DNA of 64,000 nt from Phymatolithon calcareum (lineage: Eukaryota > Rhodophyta > Florideophyceae > Hapalidiales). Positions 34,682 to 44,830 of this stretch are shown here, piece by piece. Positions within the stretch are counted from its first letter, which is position 1. Every line of letters starts with the position of its first letter. Below the pieces are notes generated by a model. The model was not told where the DNA came from. It made no database searches and saw nothing but the letters and a program-made list of their open reading frames with translations. The stretch spans positions 1 through 64,000 of the forward strand of contig OZ345385.1 in the NCBI GenBank assembly GCA_977006965.1, written 5' to 3'. The position numbers and the translations under genes are program-made.

Positions 34682-35055
34682 CCTTAGGGAGCAAGGTGTT
34701 ATTCTTTGTTTTCCTGTTTGTCCGAGCTCTAGCTCTTGTTGAGATTTCTGAGATTTAATGCCAAGGAAAAAAACAGTAAAGAGCACGATTATCTAAGTCA
34801 AGGGTTGGGTTCTGGTTTATGATGTGCTTGCCACGCCACTCGATTTGTAGCTGAAATCTGAAAAATCGTGATGTCGTATGTACTGTATTTCGTGATCCTG
34901 TGCCAGCCGTCAAAGAATTGTTAGTGCTTACTACTGCACGCAGCCTCCGACCACCTAGTTCCAGCAATCCACCTGCGTCAGGTGACTTAACATTTCAGGT
35001 CAGAATATGCTTAAAATGCGTTTCACATATCATTCTCCTCGCGGTAACTACCGCA
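34682..35055. other. Divergent intergenic region
   Basis: Lies between the 5' ends of the M20 pseudogene and the ankyrin gene, so it would hold both promoters. No TATA box or other element is convincing. Confidence 0.4.
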
Positions 35056-35685
35056 ATGTCTTCTTTCTGCTTCTGGCCTCCGGTGACCTCCGCACTTTTG
35101 ACGCCCCACGCTCCTAATTCCGTCCGCAGGTCGCGTCTGAAGCAGTTTCGCAATGACCGTCACCAAAGATGTCGTATTTACTCGCAAATGGATGATTCCG
35201 CCGAGTCGTGTGCCGGTGAGCAACTGATTGAACGCAGCATGGCTGGAGATGCACGCGGAGTTTCGGAGCTTCTTTCATCGGGGGCACCGGTGAACCGCGC
35301 CAGCGTTCGTGGTGAGTCGTTCATGACACCTCTTATGTGGGCGGCCTCTGACGGGAGCCCAGAAATCACAAAAATGTTGCTGCAGGCCGGTGCAGACCCA
35401 GATATGCGCAACGCACAAGGACTCACGGCCCTTTTGTATGCGTTCGAGAATCTTCGTTCACTTAATCCGGGTCGTTTACCACCAGCTGGTTTTCCGGGCA
35501 CCAATCGTGCTGCACCTCCGCAATTGGGCACCACACAGCGCGTTTCAGGTTGTCGCTGTTCTTTAAATTTGTTAAGCAGCAGGCCGCATTATACAACGGT
35601 CGCGGGTCTGTCGGACGGGTTGTACCATCGCGTTTATGCAAAACCGAGAACGGTAGAATCAGACGGGATAACCTGCAAGTGCTGA
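35056..35685 (+). CDS. Ankyrin-repeat protein with possible transit peptide, C-terminus doubtful
   Basis: I chose the ATG at 35,056 because the product then opens with MSSFCFWPPVTSALLTPHAP followed by a basic, acid-free stretch (NSVRRSRLKQFRNDRHQR), as expected of a plastid or mitochondrial presequence; the frame is open further upstream. Two to three ankyrin units follow: GDARGVSELLSSGAPVNR, TPLMWAASDGSPEITKMLLQ AGADPDMRNAQGLTALLYAF. Ankyrin repeats bind protein partners. After about residue 135 (from 35,465) the sequence no longer resembles ankyrin or anything else, so the true gene was probably truncated and fused to unrelated DNA. A minus-strand frame (35,689-35,462) opposes that end. Confidence 0.65.
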   Translation: MSSFCFWPPVTSALLTPHAPNSVRRSRLKQFRNDRHQRCRIYSQMDDSAESCAGEQLIERSMAGDARGVSELLSSGAPVNRASVRGESFMTPLMWAASDGSPEITKMLLQAGADPDMRNAQGLTALLYAFENLRSLNPGRLPPAGFPGTNRAAPPQLGTTQRVSGCRCSLNLLSSRPHYTTVAGLSDGLYHRVYAKPRTVESDGITCKC

Positions 35686-36039
35686 ACACAACGCTCGTCG
35701 GAGCTCGATTGTGTTTAGTAGAGATTCCAGTCGATCGTCGGACCGCTAACTGGCTTCCCCCCTTACTCGCGACGTAAGGTACGGTGTCTTGCCTCCCGAT
35801 AGCGGCGAACGTCGGTTCCTCACCTAAGTGGTGGTGGTGGAATGAAAATGATGTTTACCTTGACGTAGAAATGAATGGTTTAACTTGTGTGTCTCCCTCT
35901 TTTGTTCCGGCGATAACAATGCAACCTATAACTAAATACGACGGGAAATCTAAGGGATCATACTTTGACCCTCGCACCCTACATGGTGTAAGTTAGGTAT
36001 GAACAACGAGCATAAAAACCGAGACAAAACTTAGGAATT
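35686..36039. other. No recognisable gene
   Basis: A 70-codon plus-strand frame (35,784-35,996) is not recognisable. Confidence 0.45.
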
Positions 36040-36424
36040 CTGCGACACAGGTCAAAGCCAAGTTGCGGATATTCTGGTACGTGTTGGTGGAAATGTAGAA
36101 GTTCGAAACGCGTATAGGGAAACCCTTATTCACCTCGCCGCGAAAATGGCGCACGCAGAGTGAGTTGGGCGACTCGTGGAAGCAAGCGTCGATGTTGAGG
36201 CAAAAGCCAGAGTGACACGCTGGACGGCACTACACCTTGCTGGGAAAGAAGGACATCCGGAAACTATCAGGGTGCTTGCGCAAAATGGCGCATCTATGGA
36301 GGCGAAAGACGTGTTCTCGTTGACGCCGTTGCTGTGGCCAGTGGCGTGTGGTCATGTGTCGGCCGTGGAAGCGCTGCTTGAGCTTGGGGCTAACCCGAAT
36401 GTGAAAGGAATTGTCTACAATAAC
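36040..36424 (+). pseudogene. Ankyrin-repeat relic
   Basis: One frame with a single TGA at about 36,161 reads as four successive ankyrin units: SQVADILVRVGGNVEVRN, LIHLAAKMAHAE, TALHLAGKEGHPETIRVLAQ NGASMEAKD, and ACGHVSAVEALLELGANPNV. The frame then enters a minisatellite that translates to a Met/Thr/Val repeat. There is no start codon on the 5' side. It differs in sequence from the ankyrin ORF 400 bp upstream, so it is either a separate gene or a distant part of the same family. Confidence 0.7.
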
Positions 36425-36431
36425 GCATCAA

Positions 36432-36515
36432 CTGTTCCAATGGTTACAATGGCTACAATGATTACAATGGCTACAATGGTTACAATGGCTACAATGGTTA
36501 CAATGGCCACATTAG
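36432..36515. repeat. 18-bp minisatellite (ATGGCTACAATGGTTACA type)
   Basis: About four and a half copies of an 18-bp unit, itself two related 9-mers (ATGGCTACA and ATGGTTACA). A second short patch of the same repeat lies at 36,860-36,890, exactly where LINE-C coding similarity ends. Confidence 0.85.
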
Positions 36516-36859
36516 CTGCAATGGAAACTTTCAGTGCATTGGCTCACTTCGCACTGCCTGCCATTCTCTACTCACAATGCCGCTTATCGTGTGTCATCGC
36601 ACTATGGCATGCCGTGCCAGCATCGTGGCAGTGGCTGCCATTCACCTAAATGTCACAATTATGCTGGCCGTAAACATTTGCAACCGACGTTATGCATATA
36701 CACGTCTCAAAATACACCCATATGTTTAGCGATAAGGAAGAAGCAATAAGCTGGCCGCAGCGCACACCTACAAATATGGTACTCACCAAGATGATACCGA
36801 CAGGCCAATCGTCTCCAATCCAATACCTGGTACCCATGTCGCCATAGAACAGAAAAACA
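36516..36859. other. Spacer between two minisatellite patches
   Basis: No recognised gene. It lies between the ankyrin relic and the 3' end of LINE-C; a minus-strand frame runs through it only as a read-through of the LINE frame. Confidence 0.4.
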
Positions 36860-36887
36860 ATGGCTACAATGGGTACAATGGCTATAT

Positions 36888-38370
36888 CCTGATAGATTGT
36901 TTTCCAGCGTTGCCATATGCTGTCGAACACGGTTTCCAAATTTTTCGACCATACTTGTTTTCGACACTTGTGGGAATCTTCCAAAGATGTATTGAATCGC
37001 TAATTGCCTGTGCTTCACCTTCGGTAGTTTGAGTATTGCTGGTAGCTCGCTCGTCTTGTCATACGGTATTCTTCTCTTCCTTTTCAATTTGAGGCGATCT
37101 CCTTCCATTGTAAGGGATTTTGTCCGAATCTTTTCGTCAGACTGTTTTGCTTGGATGTGCTTGGTCGCTTCCTCAAACGGTTCCCTGCTCTCCATTGCGG
37201 CAATATCGTTCTTGGTGGACTGGAGCTCTTGGATGTTTCTACTCTCCGCCGGCATCTGTAGGTACCTTGTCTCTTGAGCCTTTCTTCTCTTCAACATCTT
37301 GAAGGCGAGGATTTCCCGTCTCTGGTTGGGGGGTTGGATTCGGCACATAAGTCGGAGTCTGTCTGACCTTCCTCTCGCGAGAGGGCCAAACATTTGGCTG
37401 AAGAATGTTTTGTTCGACTTCTTTGGTAGCCTTCACAATGTCGTCTGTCCACGGGGTTAGATGCATTGCATATTCCCAACGTGGCTGGATTAGTGCCTTG
37501 TACACCTTGATGCACTTTTCGATGGTCAGCCCGTTCTTAAATATTCCAAGTGTGCGCAACTCATACACGGCGGACCTTGCATTCTTCAGACGTTGTACCA
37601 TTTTCGTGTCTGAAACTCCTCCGGGTCCAAGAGAGACTCCAAGATAGGTAACTTCTGGGACGTGCGTTAGGACCCTGTTCGCGAGTTTGAATGTTTCGCT
37701 TGCTGTGTCCTCTGATTCTAGGATCTCGCTTTTTCCCTTTTTCGTATTCCATGTCATACCGCGCTCCTCGGCCCAGTGGGTAGCTATATCCAGCATACCT
37801 TGCAAAGCAGCAGGTGATTTTGCAGACAGAAGAACGTCGTCTGCAAATAAGACTGCGGGCACTTCCGCCCATGTGCTCGGAGCCTTACTCATACGCTCGG
37901 CAAACTCATCCATGAAAATATTGTACAGACTGCGACTGAGGGGTGACCCCTGCGGTACACCCCTGTCCACTAGGAACCACTTTTTGTCGGTGTCTCCGAC
38001 CGTTGAAACCCATGACGGGGCCAGGAATGCCTCAGCCATGGCGCAGATCTCGGAAGGCAGGACTTGTCTCATTCTGTTCACTAGATGTTCTCTCGGGACT
38101 GTATCGTAGGCAGCTTTCAGGTCTAGGACGGCTACGCATCTCTGACCTCCTTTCAGCAGCTCTGTGGCCCTCAGAATGGCCAACTCCGTATTTTTGCCCT
38201 TTTGGAAGCCAAGCTGGTACCAGTGGTTTTCGTATACCTTGCGCAGCTTTAGATCGATAGCCGTTTCTATGATTTTCCTTGCTTGGCTAAGCAGTGATAT
38301 TGGGCGGTTGTTTCCAGGTTCCTCGTGTGTCCCATTCTTATGTATTGGGACGAGGAGTGCTTTCTGCCAG
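36888..38370 (-). mobile_element. LINE-C, reverse transcriptase and C-terminal domain
   Basis: Minus-strand non-LTR retrotransposon. From its 5' side: WQKALLVPIHKNG, RPISLLSQARK, then motif A (LDLKAAYDTVPREHL), motif B (DRGVPQGSPLS), motif C (VLFADDVLL, catalytic Asp pair intact) and the thumb (TYLGVSLGPGGVSDTKM). Near 37,395 one frameshift moves into the C-terminal part (FGPLARGRSDRLRLMCRI, RRKAQETRYLQMP, KLKRKRRIPYDKTSELPAIL, IQYIFGRFPQ). The coding similarity stops at the 18-bp minisatellite near 36,888, before the usual C-terminal Leu/Asp motif. LINE ORF2 enzymes nick genomic DNA and copy their RNA at the nick. The 5' continuation lies beyond the insertion at 38,371-38,770. Confidence 0.88.
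38359..38370. repeat. Target-site duplication, left copy
   Basis: GCTTTCTGCCAG. The same 12 bases occur at 38,771-38,782 on the other side of the inserted LINE end. In LINE-C's frame (minus strand) they encode the WQKA of the reverse transcriptase, and removing the insert plus one copy restores a continuous LINE-C reading frame. Confidence 0.9.
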
Positions 38371-38770
38371 TTTTTTTTTTTGAATTTACAATTTATTAAA
38401 CGCCCTCAGTAACACTCATGAGACTGCAAGGGAGATGCGTTTCAGCAGCTACGTTGTAGCTTCGCTCATATACTCAAATACTTGTAATCCGGGTTAACGT
38501 CGTAGCCCTAGCTGCAAAAACCCTCTCCCGAAAGGGCGGAGGGAAAAGCTTGGGGTCCACTGGTCAGATTTTCTCAAATGGCGCCTTGTCTACTCCATGT
38601 CGTCGTAAAAGACTATAGTGAAGAAGAGTAGCTTGTCTAGAGCTTTTTCAGTGATATTTATCTCCTCGTTGGTCAGTTGATATCTTCCGAGGTATTCTTC
38701 CAGGTTGCTCATGAGTATTGGTACAGTATCACCGAACTTGTCTGTGAGAAGTGATGTGCTCAATGGGGGG
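38371..38770 (-). mobile_element. 5'-truncated LINE end nested in LINE-C
   Basis: A 400-bp insert flanked by the 12-bp duplication. Read on the minus strand it begins within a LINE C-terminal domain (MSNLEEYLGRYQLTNEEINI, ending TEKALDKLLFFTIVFYDDME and a stop at 38,590), continues with about 200 bp of 3' UTR, an AATAAA signal near 38,395 and an 11-nt A tail (T run on the plus strand at 38,371-38,381). Truncation at the 5' side, an A tail and a target duplication are the signature of target-primed reverse transcription. Confidence 0.92.
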
Positions 38771-38925
38771 GCTTTCTGCCAGTGGAGAGGCAGGTCTCCA
38801 CATCTCCCACAGGCTCTCCAGAGGGCCGAGAGCACGTGTGCATTCAAGGATGCATTGAATTTCAGCATCTCTGCCTTAACCTCGTCCGGGCCTTGTGCCT
38901 TTCCGGTTGGTGCTCTCCGGGACGA
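38771..38925 (-). pseudogene. LINE-C reverse transcriptase, 5' fragment
   Basis: Minus-strand continuation of LINE-C on the other side of the insert: RRAPTGKAQGPDEVKAEMLK, then LSALWRACGRCGDLPLHWQK. This is the finger region that precedes KALLVPIHKNG in LINE-C; LINE-B has the equivalent RAPRQNAAGPDGIFSEAL. Similarity ends near 38,925, where the transposase-like region begins, so the endonuclease end is lost or displaced. Confidence 0.8.
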
Positions 38926-38939
38926 GGAGCATCTCTTCC

Positions 38940-41900
38940 GAGCTACAGAGGTGTTGCTGACGGATGAAAATAACCTCAAGCGCGCTTCTATCGTGCTCGC
39001 CGCAGTGCGAAGCGGAACGCTGCACTCAACAGAAACGCTCAGCAACTCAAAGCTTTCGTGTGCAAAGGTTACGCTGACGCGCCTTTTCGAAACACTCCCC
39101 AAATGTATTGGCGGCGATCGGCAATCCGAACGGTTGCTTTACGCGGCCGCGAAGACTGCAGTGGATGACACGGTCGTCAGCACGGCGATCGAGATGAAGC
39201 ACCTGAAGACGATAGTGACGCCGCTAGCGCGCATCATTAACACGCAGTGGCCAAGCAGCAGTGAGAGGCGTGTGGCACTCGCAGCTTTCGGGGCCCTGCC
39301 AGAGGGAAGTGCTCCGGTCATGCTTAGCAAGTACCAGCGCGCTGAAGGCTGGCTCCCGCCTCGGGCTGAAAGCGGACGCGGTGGCGGTGGCGGTGCGCAT
39401 CCAGTTGAAACTATCATTTCCACCGCGCGCTGGAAGGCAGCTGCCGACTGGTACTACTGCTTCCTCGAGGAAAGGCAGCCACTGCAGAGCCTCGTTCACT
39501 CGAGGCAGCGTGTGGACCTTGCCGCTGTCAAGCGAGCTGTGGAGTTCGTCATCGCCAACTGCGCCTTTATCAACCGCTTGACGTGCATCTTGGTTGTGGA
39601 TGGACGCGAGGAGGAAGTTGCGTCTTTCACGATACTGCGACGCCGACAGGAGTTCTTCCTGTCATACAAGGTGGAGTGGGAATCGGAGGGCGTGGCATCA
39701 GTTGGGCGGACGACATTCTACACTATCGCCGGCCTCGTCTCCGTGCGCGAATCCGAGCGACACACGGCCAGCAGCGAGAAGCTGCACAACGTCAGGCGGC
39801 TGAACTGGGACGTGATGCGCAAGATCTCAAGGGCCATTTTTGTGCCACGCGAGGTGCAAGGCGCGCTACTGGCGGATATCGACTTTATTGAAGAGTTCTG
39901 TAAGCCCGACTTCCGCTCGCACGTGCAAGTGCCGGTCGAGCTGCTGGGCGGGGACTCCGACACGGCCGGTGACGCCTCACATGTTCTGCACGATGCGCGG
40001 CGCGCAGTAGATTAGGCCCGGTATGCGGAAGAAGTGGCGGAGCCTGAGAGCTGTGCTAATTGTCTGCGCTTCGTAGCGTTGCCGCTACTGCTCAGAGAAG
40101 TGGCCTTACGCCTCGGCTGCCCCACTGAGATCACGAACACGCTATCATCACGAATGTGCCCTCCGCGCTGCTCACTACTCGACGCCTTCTCGCGCACCTT
40201 CTGCCTTCGCATCTACAGCGGAGACTTTGTGTGAAGCGCATGCTCGACTGCCTGTGCCACGACGACATGGCGTAACTCGTGGTCGACTATAAGATGAAGC
40301 TGCCGCTGACGCGGCACTCGGAGGTGCAAGAGTTCCATTTTTGAAAGAAAGGAACGTATGTGCACGGCGTCGCCGTCATCACGAAGCGGCCTGGCGTCAC
40401 GGCTGCTATGCTGATTGGCGCTGCCGCAAACAGCCATAGCAACCTTTCGACGCTGTCTAGTGCTACATGCTAATTCCACGTGCACTATATATGCCAGATT
40501 GTTTTCAAAAAATTGTCGCAGGACGCATTCATGACGTTCGGCGTAGTCGAAGATGCGCTCAAGTTTATTACTGCCGACGCGCGCTACCAGGATATTAAAC
40601 GCGTGGCGGTGCAAAGAGACAACGCCAAGCAGTATAGCGGTTCGCTCTTCACGTTATTCCTTCTTGATCTCTGGATCACGACTGGCGTGCGAGTAGAGTC
40701 GCTGGAGCACAATGAGGCCCACGACGGCAAGACGCTTCTGGACGGCTTCTTCGGCCTCGTGACAATGACTAGTTCTCGGCACGTCGACAAATTAGGTGAG
40801 TCAGCCATGGTCCCGCAGCAAGTTTCTGGTGCGATTGCCAGCGTCCATCCGAATTCCACGGTTCGCCAGGTGCGGATCGACAGCACGAATGAGAACTGGG
40901 CGAGCTCGGGCAAGTCTGCCAGCCAGTGGCTGGACTCTGCGTTGGATGCGTCTACCAAGGGTAAGATTCAGCTCAACTGCGTGCGATCCGTCGAATATGC
41001 GTACGACGAAGAGGGCGAGGCGGTTCACAAAGCTTCTCTGGCCGGGCGCCCAGCGGCTCAAATCGTTCGTCGCCTGAAACTCGTCTGTGTGTTCGACCAC
41101 GTTCGCTACCGCCCCATGTCCCGAGAGCTCAACGTGGTAAGGGGGCGCTCCTGGCAAGGCTCCATCACCATCGCTTGATTTTCTGTCGCCATGGATGATA
41201 TTGCGGCGCGCTTCATCCAACAACTTCACTAGCTTGTGCGATGAATCAGGCAGCACCATCGGCTTGAGCGCCGACAGCGCAGTGCCCATCAAGGCCTACG
41301 TTTCACGCGAGGAAGAAACTGCCCGTGGTGCACTGACAGCAGGTGGCGCTACTGCAAGTCCGACTGTATCAGTAGCTGCCGCCGCCGCGCAGACGTCTTT
41401 GGCAAAGTGCGTCACATGCGGAAAGCCGTTCACTCAGATTAGGAAACAGAAGTGTCGAGGGGCAGATTCCTTGAGCCGCGACGCAGTGCCAGTCGCTGCG
41501 AGGGACGCTTTGACTTGTTTCCGCGAACAGTGGGTTCTCGACGGCATGGGCGGCTGTCGCGTGCGGAGCGAGGCGGACAGCGATACTATGCTGATTGAAG
41601 AGACCGCCAACTTGGACGACGAGGGCAAAGCGCACCTGTGCGACTCAGTGCAGTCGGCGCGCGCTGCGGCGGCTGGCGAGCTTCGTTCGCTCGAGCCCGG
41701 CAGGTCAGCCGGAAAGTCGCTTACGGGCGGCGCCGTTGCTACCATGAACATGCACTCTGGCGGTGCTGCTAATGCAGTCGAAGAGGATGAGGTGGTTACC
41801 GAGCACGGTATCTTCGCTCCTGGCAGGAGCGACTACCCCGGCCAGGGGCACAGGACGGACAAGTTTGATGCACTGATGACCGAGATCGAAACGCGATACA

Positions 41901-42205
41901 TGCAGAATGGTGCTTTTAAGCGCGACTACGAGGCCTCTGAAGAGGCAATGACTGCCACCAACGAGCATAGCTTCCCTATGCTGACCGCGGAGGATATTCC
42001 GTTGCAGACGGCGATCACGAACTTCTGCGTCGACTTCGAGAACAAGCACAAGCCACAGACGGCGGCATCAGGCGACAGGCGCAAGCGTGCACTGCCCAGC
42101 GAGGCGACGAGCGAATCGGACAAACGAAGCAGCGCCCGGAGAGGTGAAATGAGAGAGTCGGCGCCAGCGTCGAGCAGCTCCCCGCCGCAGGCATTGCTGA
42201 AGTGA
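38940..42205 (+). pseudogene. Large DDE-type DNA transposase relic in a GC-rich block
   Basis: Long plus-strand frames (to 40,015; 40,016-40,234; 40,240-41,178; 41,195-42,205) form one decayed protein of over 1,000 codons. The third piece shows the catalytic-looking core: LVVDYKMKLPLTRHSEVQEF, KKGTYVHGVAVITK, a second Asp block (IKRVAVQRDNAKQYSGS) and EHNEAHDGKTLLDGFFGL. This succession (D-x-K-M-K, HG, SDNA/RDNA-x-x-Y, H-x-E-x-x-DGK) is seen in eukaryotic DDE transposases whose superfamily I cannot name securely. The fourth piece has a CxxC...C zinc-finger-like segment (AKCVTCGKPFTQIRKQKC) and an acidic/basic tail. Stops (TAG 40,013; TAA near 40,274; TGA near 40,342; TAA near 40,472) and two frame changes inactivate it. 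GC content is clearly above the flanks. No terminal repeats were found. Confidence 0.6.
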
Positions 42206-42735
42206 TCGTAAGCGAGTTTGTATGCAGCGGGCTGGAGGAACAGAAAAATATCCCACAGACCAGACCGGTCGGTTTCCAAACTTTTACCTCGCTGTGTAAT
42301 TTTTCAAAAAAATTTCTAAAATTTTTACCCCACTATTTTGCCGGACGACCCGTACAGTAGTTTCCGTTGCTGCATTGGGTTTCGTTCTATACACCACACC
42401 TTCGAAAGCCCAATCAATTTGTCGTTCATACTGTATGAGCACCCCTGCCAGCCATGAAAACTGAACTTCATCCACATCTTAAATATGCAGCTTGCTTCAG
42501 ACGTCATCTCCTGGAATGAGGTGCTGCAATTCTATCTGACACCGAAGTATTCTTTTTATCCTCTTGGTCTTCGCAATGTGAAGTTATAGTACTTGAAAGT
42601 CTGTCGGACACTGAGGTATTATTGATATTTCTTGCTATTCTTTTGATGCCTGAAATATGGAACTTGAGCGGACGCTTGAAATCTGTTTCGGTTATGGAAC
42701 AGCAAGTGGAGACTTCATAAAGATTTCTTTCTGTA
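42206..42735. other. No convincing gene
   Basis: Overlapping frames on both strands only. The phrase CTGACACC/CGGACACTGAGGTATT recurs about 75 bp apart near 42,535 and 42,605. This may include the unrecognised right end of the transposon. Confidence 0.4.
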
Positions 42736-43226
42736 ATGCTGTTAGGCCAGATGCACCACATCCCAGAAGCTGCAGCCAGAGTTGGAGTTGGTCCAGCCCT
42801 CGAAAATACCTTCCCTAAACTAGACGACAAGAACAAAAGAACAGCAAAGGGACATAGAAGACAGAGCTATAAGAAGTTCCCGAAATTTTTCGGAAATGAG
42901 GACATCTCAAATTCGCTAGCCGGCTAAAACCAATATTTGAAGAAAGGAAAGAGCGTCTACGGTAGGGAGGATTAGAAGGCAGAGTACTCGACCCAGCGAC
43001 AGCGGCAGGATACGAACCGAGCGAGTTTGCATCATATGACAAGAATGAAGTGAAGGCGGAGAAGCTCAAAGTAAGGGAGTACTAAAATACGCCTCCAGAA
43101 AGGAAACGGCGAAGGCAGCCACGTGACCTGACGGTGTGTTTGTCGAAATGTTCGAGGTCAATCCTGAGATCGGCCTGAAGCTCATTATTGCTATCGCGAC
43201 GAAAGCTCGGATGTTTGGACAATGGC

Positions 43227-43645
43227 CACAACGGCAAAGCATTGGAAAAAATAATTGCTATTGTAATTATTTAAATTATTGTTCCAATAATTTATTCCTG
43301 AGTCTCGATTATTTATTGTATTTATTGAGATCGTCGTGGTTGCGACAATTATTGTATCGGACTCCTCATTTTTTCGATCCGGTTATTCTATCGCGACAGA
43401 AAGAGATCGTCGTGGTTGCGACAATTATTGTATCGGACTCCTCATTTTTTCGATCCGGTTATTCTATCGCGACAGAAAGTAGCAAGAAGGATCTAATAAT
43501 TCGGGGAATAACCAGTTATTTATACCTCACTGAACTTGAATACAATAATTTATTGCTTCTGCGTTCAACAATAAATTATTTATTCTCGACACTTTTCGAG
43601 AAAAGAATAAAAATAAATAAATAATTCCAATGCTTTGCACAACGG
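43227..43645. mobile_element. 403-bp hAT-like MITE with perfect 8-bp target duplication
   Basis: The element (43,235-43,637) has perfect 13-bp terminal inverted repeats, CAAAGCATTGGAA at the left and TTCCAATGCTTTG at the right. It is flanked on both sides by CACAACGG (43,227-43,234 and 43,638-43,645). An 8-bp duplication and CA...TG termini are typical of hAT transposons. The interior is very AT-rich with no transposase, so movement would need an enzyme in trans. It interrupts the LINE-D reverse transcriptase and so is younger than LINE-D. A 162-codon frame across it (43,136-43,624) is a by-product of AT-rich sequence. Confidence 0.92.
43327..43478. repeat. Two perfect 76-bp tandem copies inside the MITE
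   Basis: GAGATCGTCGTGGTTGCGAC starts the unit at 43,327 and again at 43,403; the full 76 bp agree in both copies. This suggests replication slippage or gap repair within the element after it formed. Confidence 0.95.
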
Positions 43646-44830
43646 TGGAGCGAGTCTACCTTAGTTTCGAGCTGCAAGAGGGATGATCCAAAACTATAAG
43701 CCAATTTCATTGATCTCGTATCTACAGATAATCTTCGAGAGTGCAGTCGAGCGATTGATAGGAAAGAATACAAGTTCTACAAATCATAAAAGCCGTTTTA
43801 ACCAAGGAAAGGAACAAAGCGATCTCTTGTCCAACTCAAAATCGCGGTGAAGCAAGGAAGGAAATATGTCGCAGTCTTCGACCTCAAAGCGGTATAGAAT
43901 AAAGTTCCGATACGAGTGCTAACGAAAAAAGTTACGATGCGAATTTCGTTCAACGTGGCAGAATAAGTGTCGCACGCACTGAAACGCATATTCTTTACAA
44001 ATCGAGTTGATCGAAGGAAGACGGAGGGAGAATGCTGCAGAGGGATCTCGCATAAACCACCGACAAATCCGACGCTTTTCAAAATTATCATGGGCCCATT
44101 GGCGGAGAGAATCTCAAGAATCCCTACGGAATATCGGAGCTATGAAGATACATGAATTATGATGCTTGCAGACGACGAAAAATTCCCCTTGCAAAACAAG
44201 TTAAAGAACTACAAGACCTGAAGAACGCGTGTAGAAATTGGGCACGGAAGATGGGATTGACATGGCCAACATCGAATTGCTCGGTTGTCGCACAAAAGGA
44301 ATAGACAGAGACGGAAGTTGGCCGCTGATATTTTAGTGGAAAACAAAGCTAGTTACATGGGAATGACAATTGTCCACAAGGGTCTCGACAGATGGGAAGA
44401 TGGTTATCCACATCAAGAGTGTTCGAGCAATACTGAACATGATGCAAGTAATTGGGATGTCCAGCAGAGGACTTGGGACCCGAAAACGCTCGGAGCTGTT
44501 CAGAACCTTCATAAGACTACTGTGAGAGTATGGCATCCCCATCACACCGTACTCGATTCGAATCAAACCCAAGCGACCATGTTAATGAAAGAACTTACGT
44601 GCACGCTGTTTGAAAAGGGGCTACGAAGCATGTTTGACGACTGAGATTCTGTGCCTGATTGAGCGATAGGTACGTGGAAGCGACCGCCTAGCATCAAATC
44701 CTCGTAAAAGACTAGAACTAGAACTGGAGTCCGAGAAAAATGGAGAAAGTGAGGATGAGCTGGAAATGATGGCGGAGTGGCAAAAAATCAAGAAATGGAA
44801 AGAAGACCGACGTTCTCCGTGAAGAGATAC

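Larger units (their letters stand above)
42736..44830 (+). pseudogene. LINE-D relic
   Basis: A strongly decayed plus-strand LINE ORF2. Recognisable pieces are VNPEIGLKLIIAIATKARMF (linker/finger), then after the MITE insertion NYKPISLISYLQIIFESAVE (RT motif with PISL), and weakly a motif-A remnant near 43,880. The C-terminal segment around 44,560-44,830 is charged (RLELELESEKNGESEDELEM), as in other LINE tails. Stops and frameshifts occur every few tens of codons, so it is the oldest LINE copy in the window. Confidence 0.65.

Noticed and set aside
38705-38940. N-terminal ~80 codons of the long plus-strand frame ending at 40,015
   Set aside because: This part is antisense to LINE-C and to the nested LINE end, so it is not part of the transposase.
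43136-43624. 162-codon plus-strand ORF
   Set aside because: It runs through the AT-rich MITE, including its 76-bp tandem duplication; the coding appearance is a composition effect, apart from a short LINE-D piece at the start.
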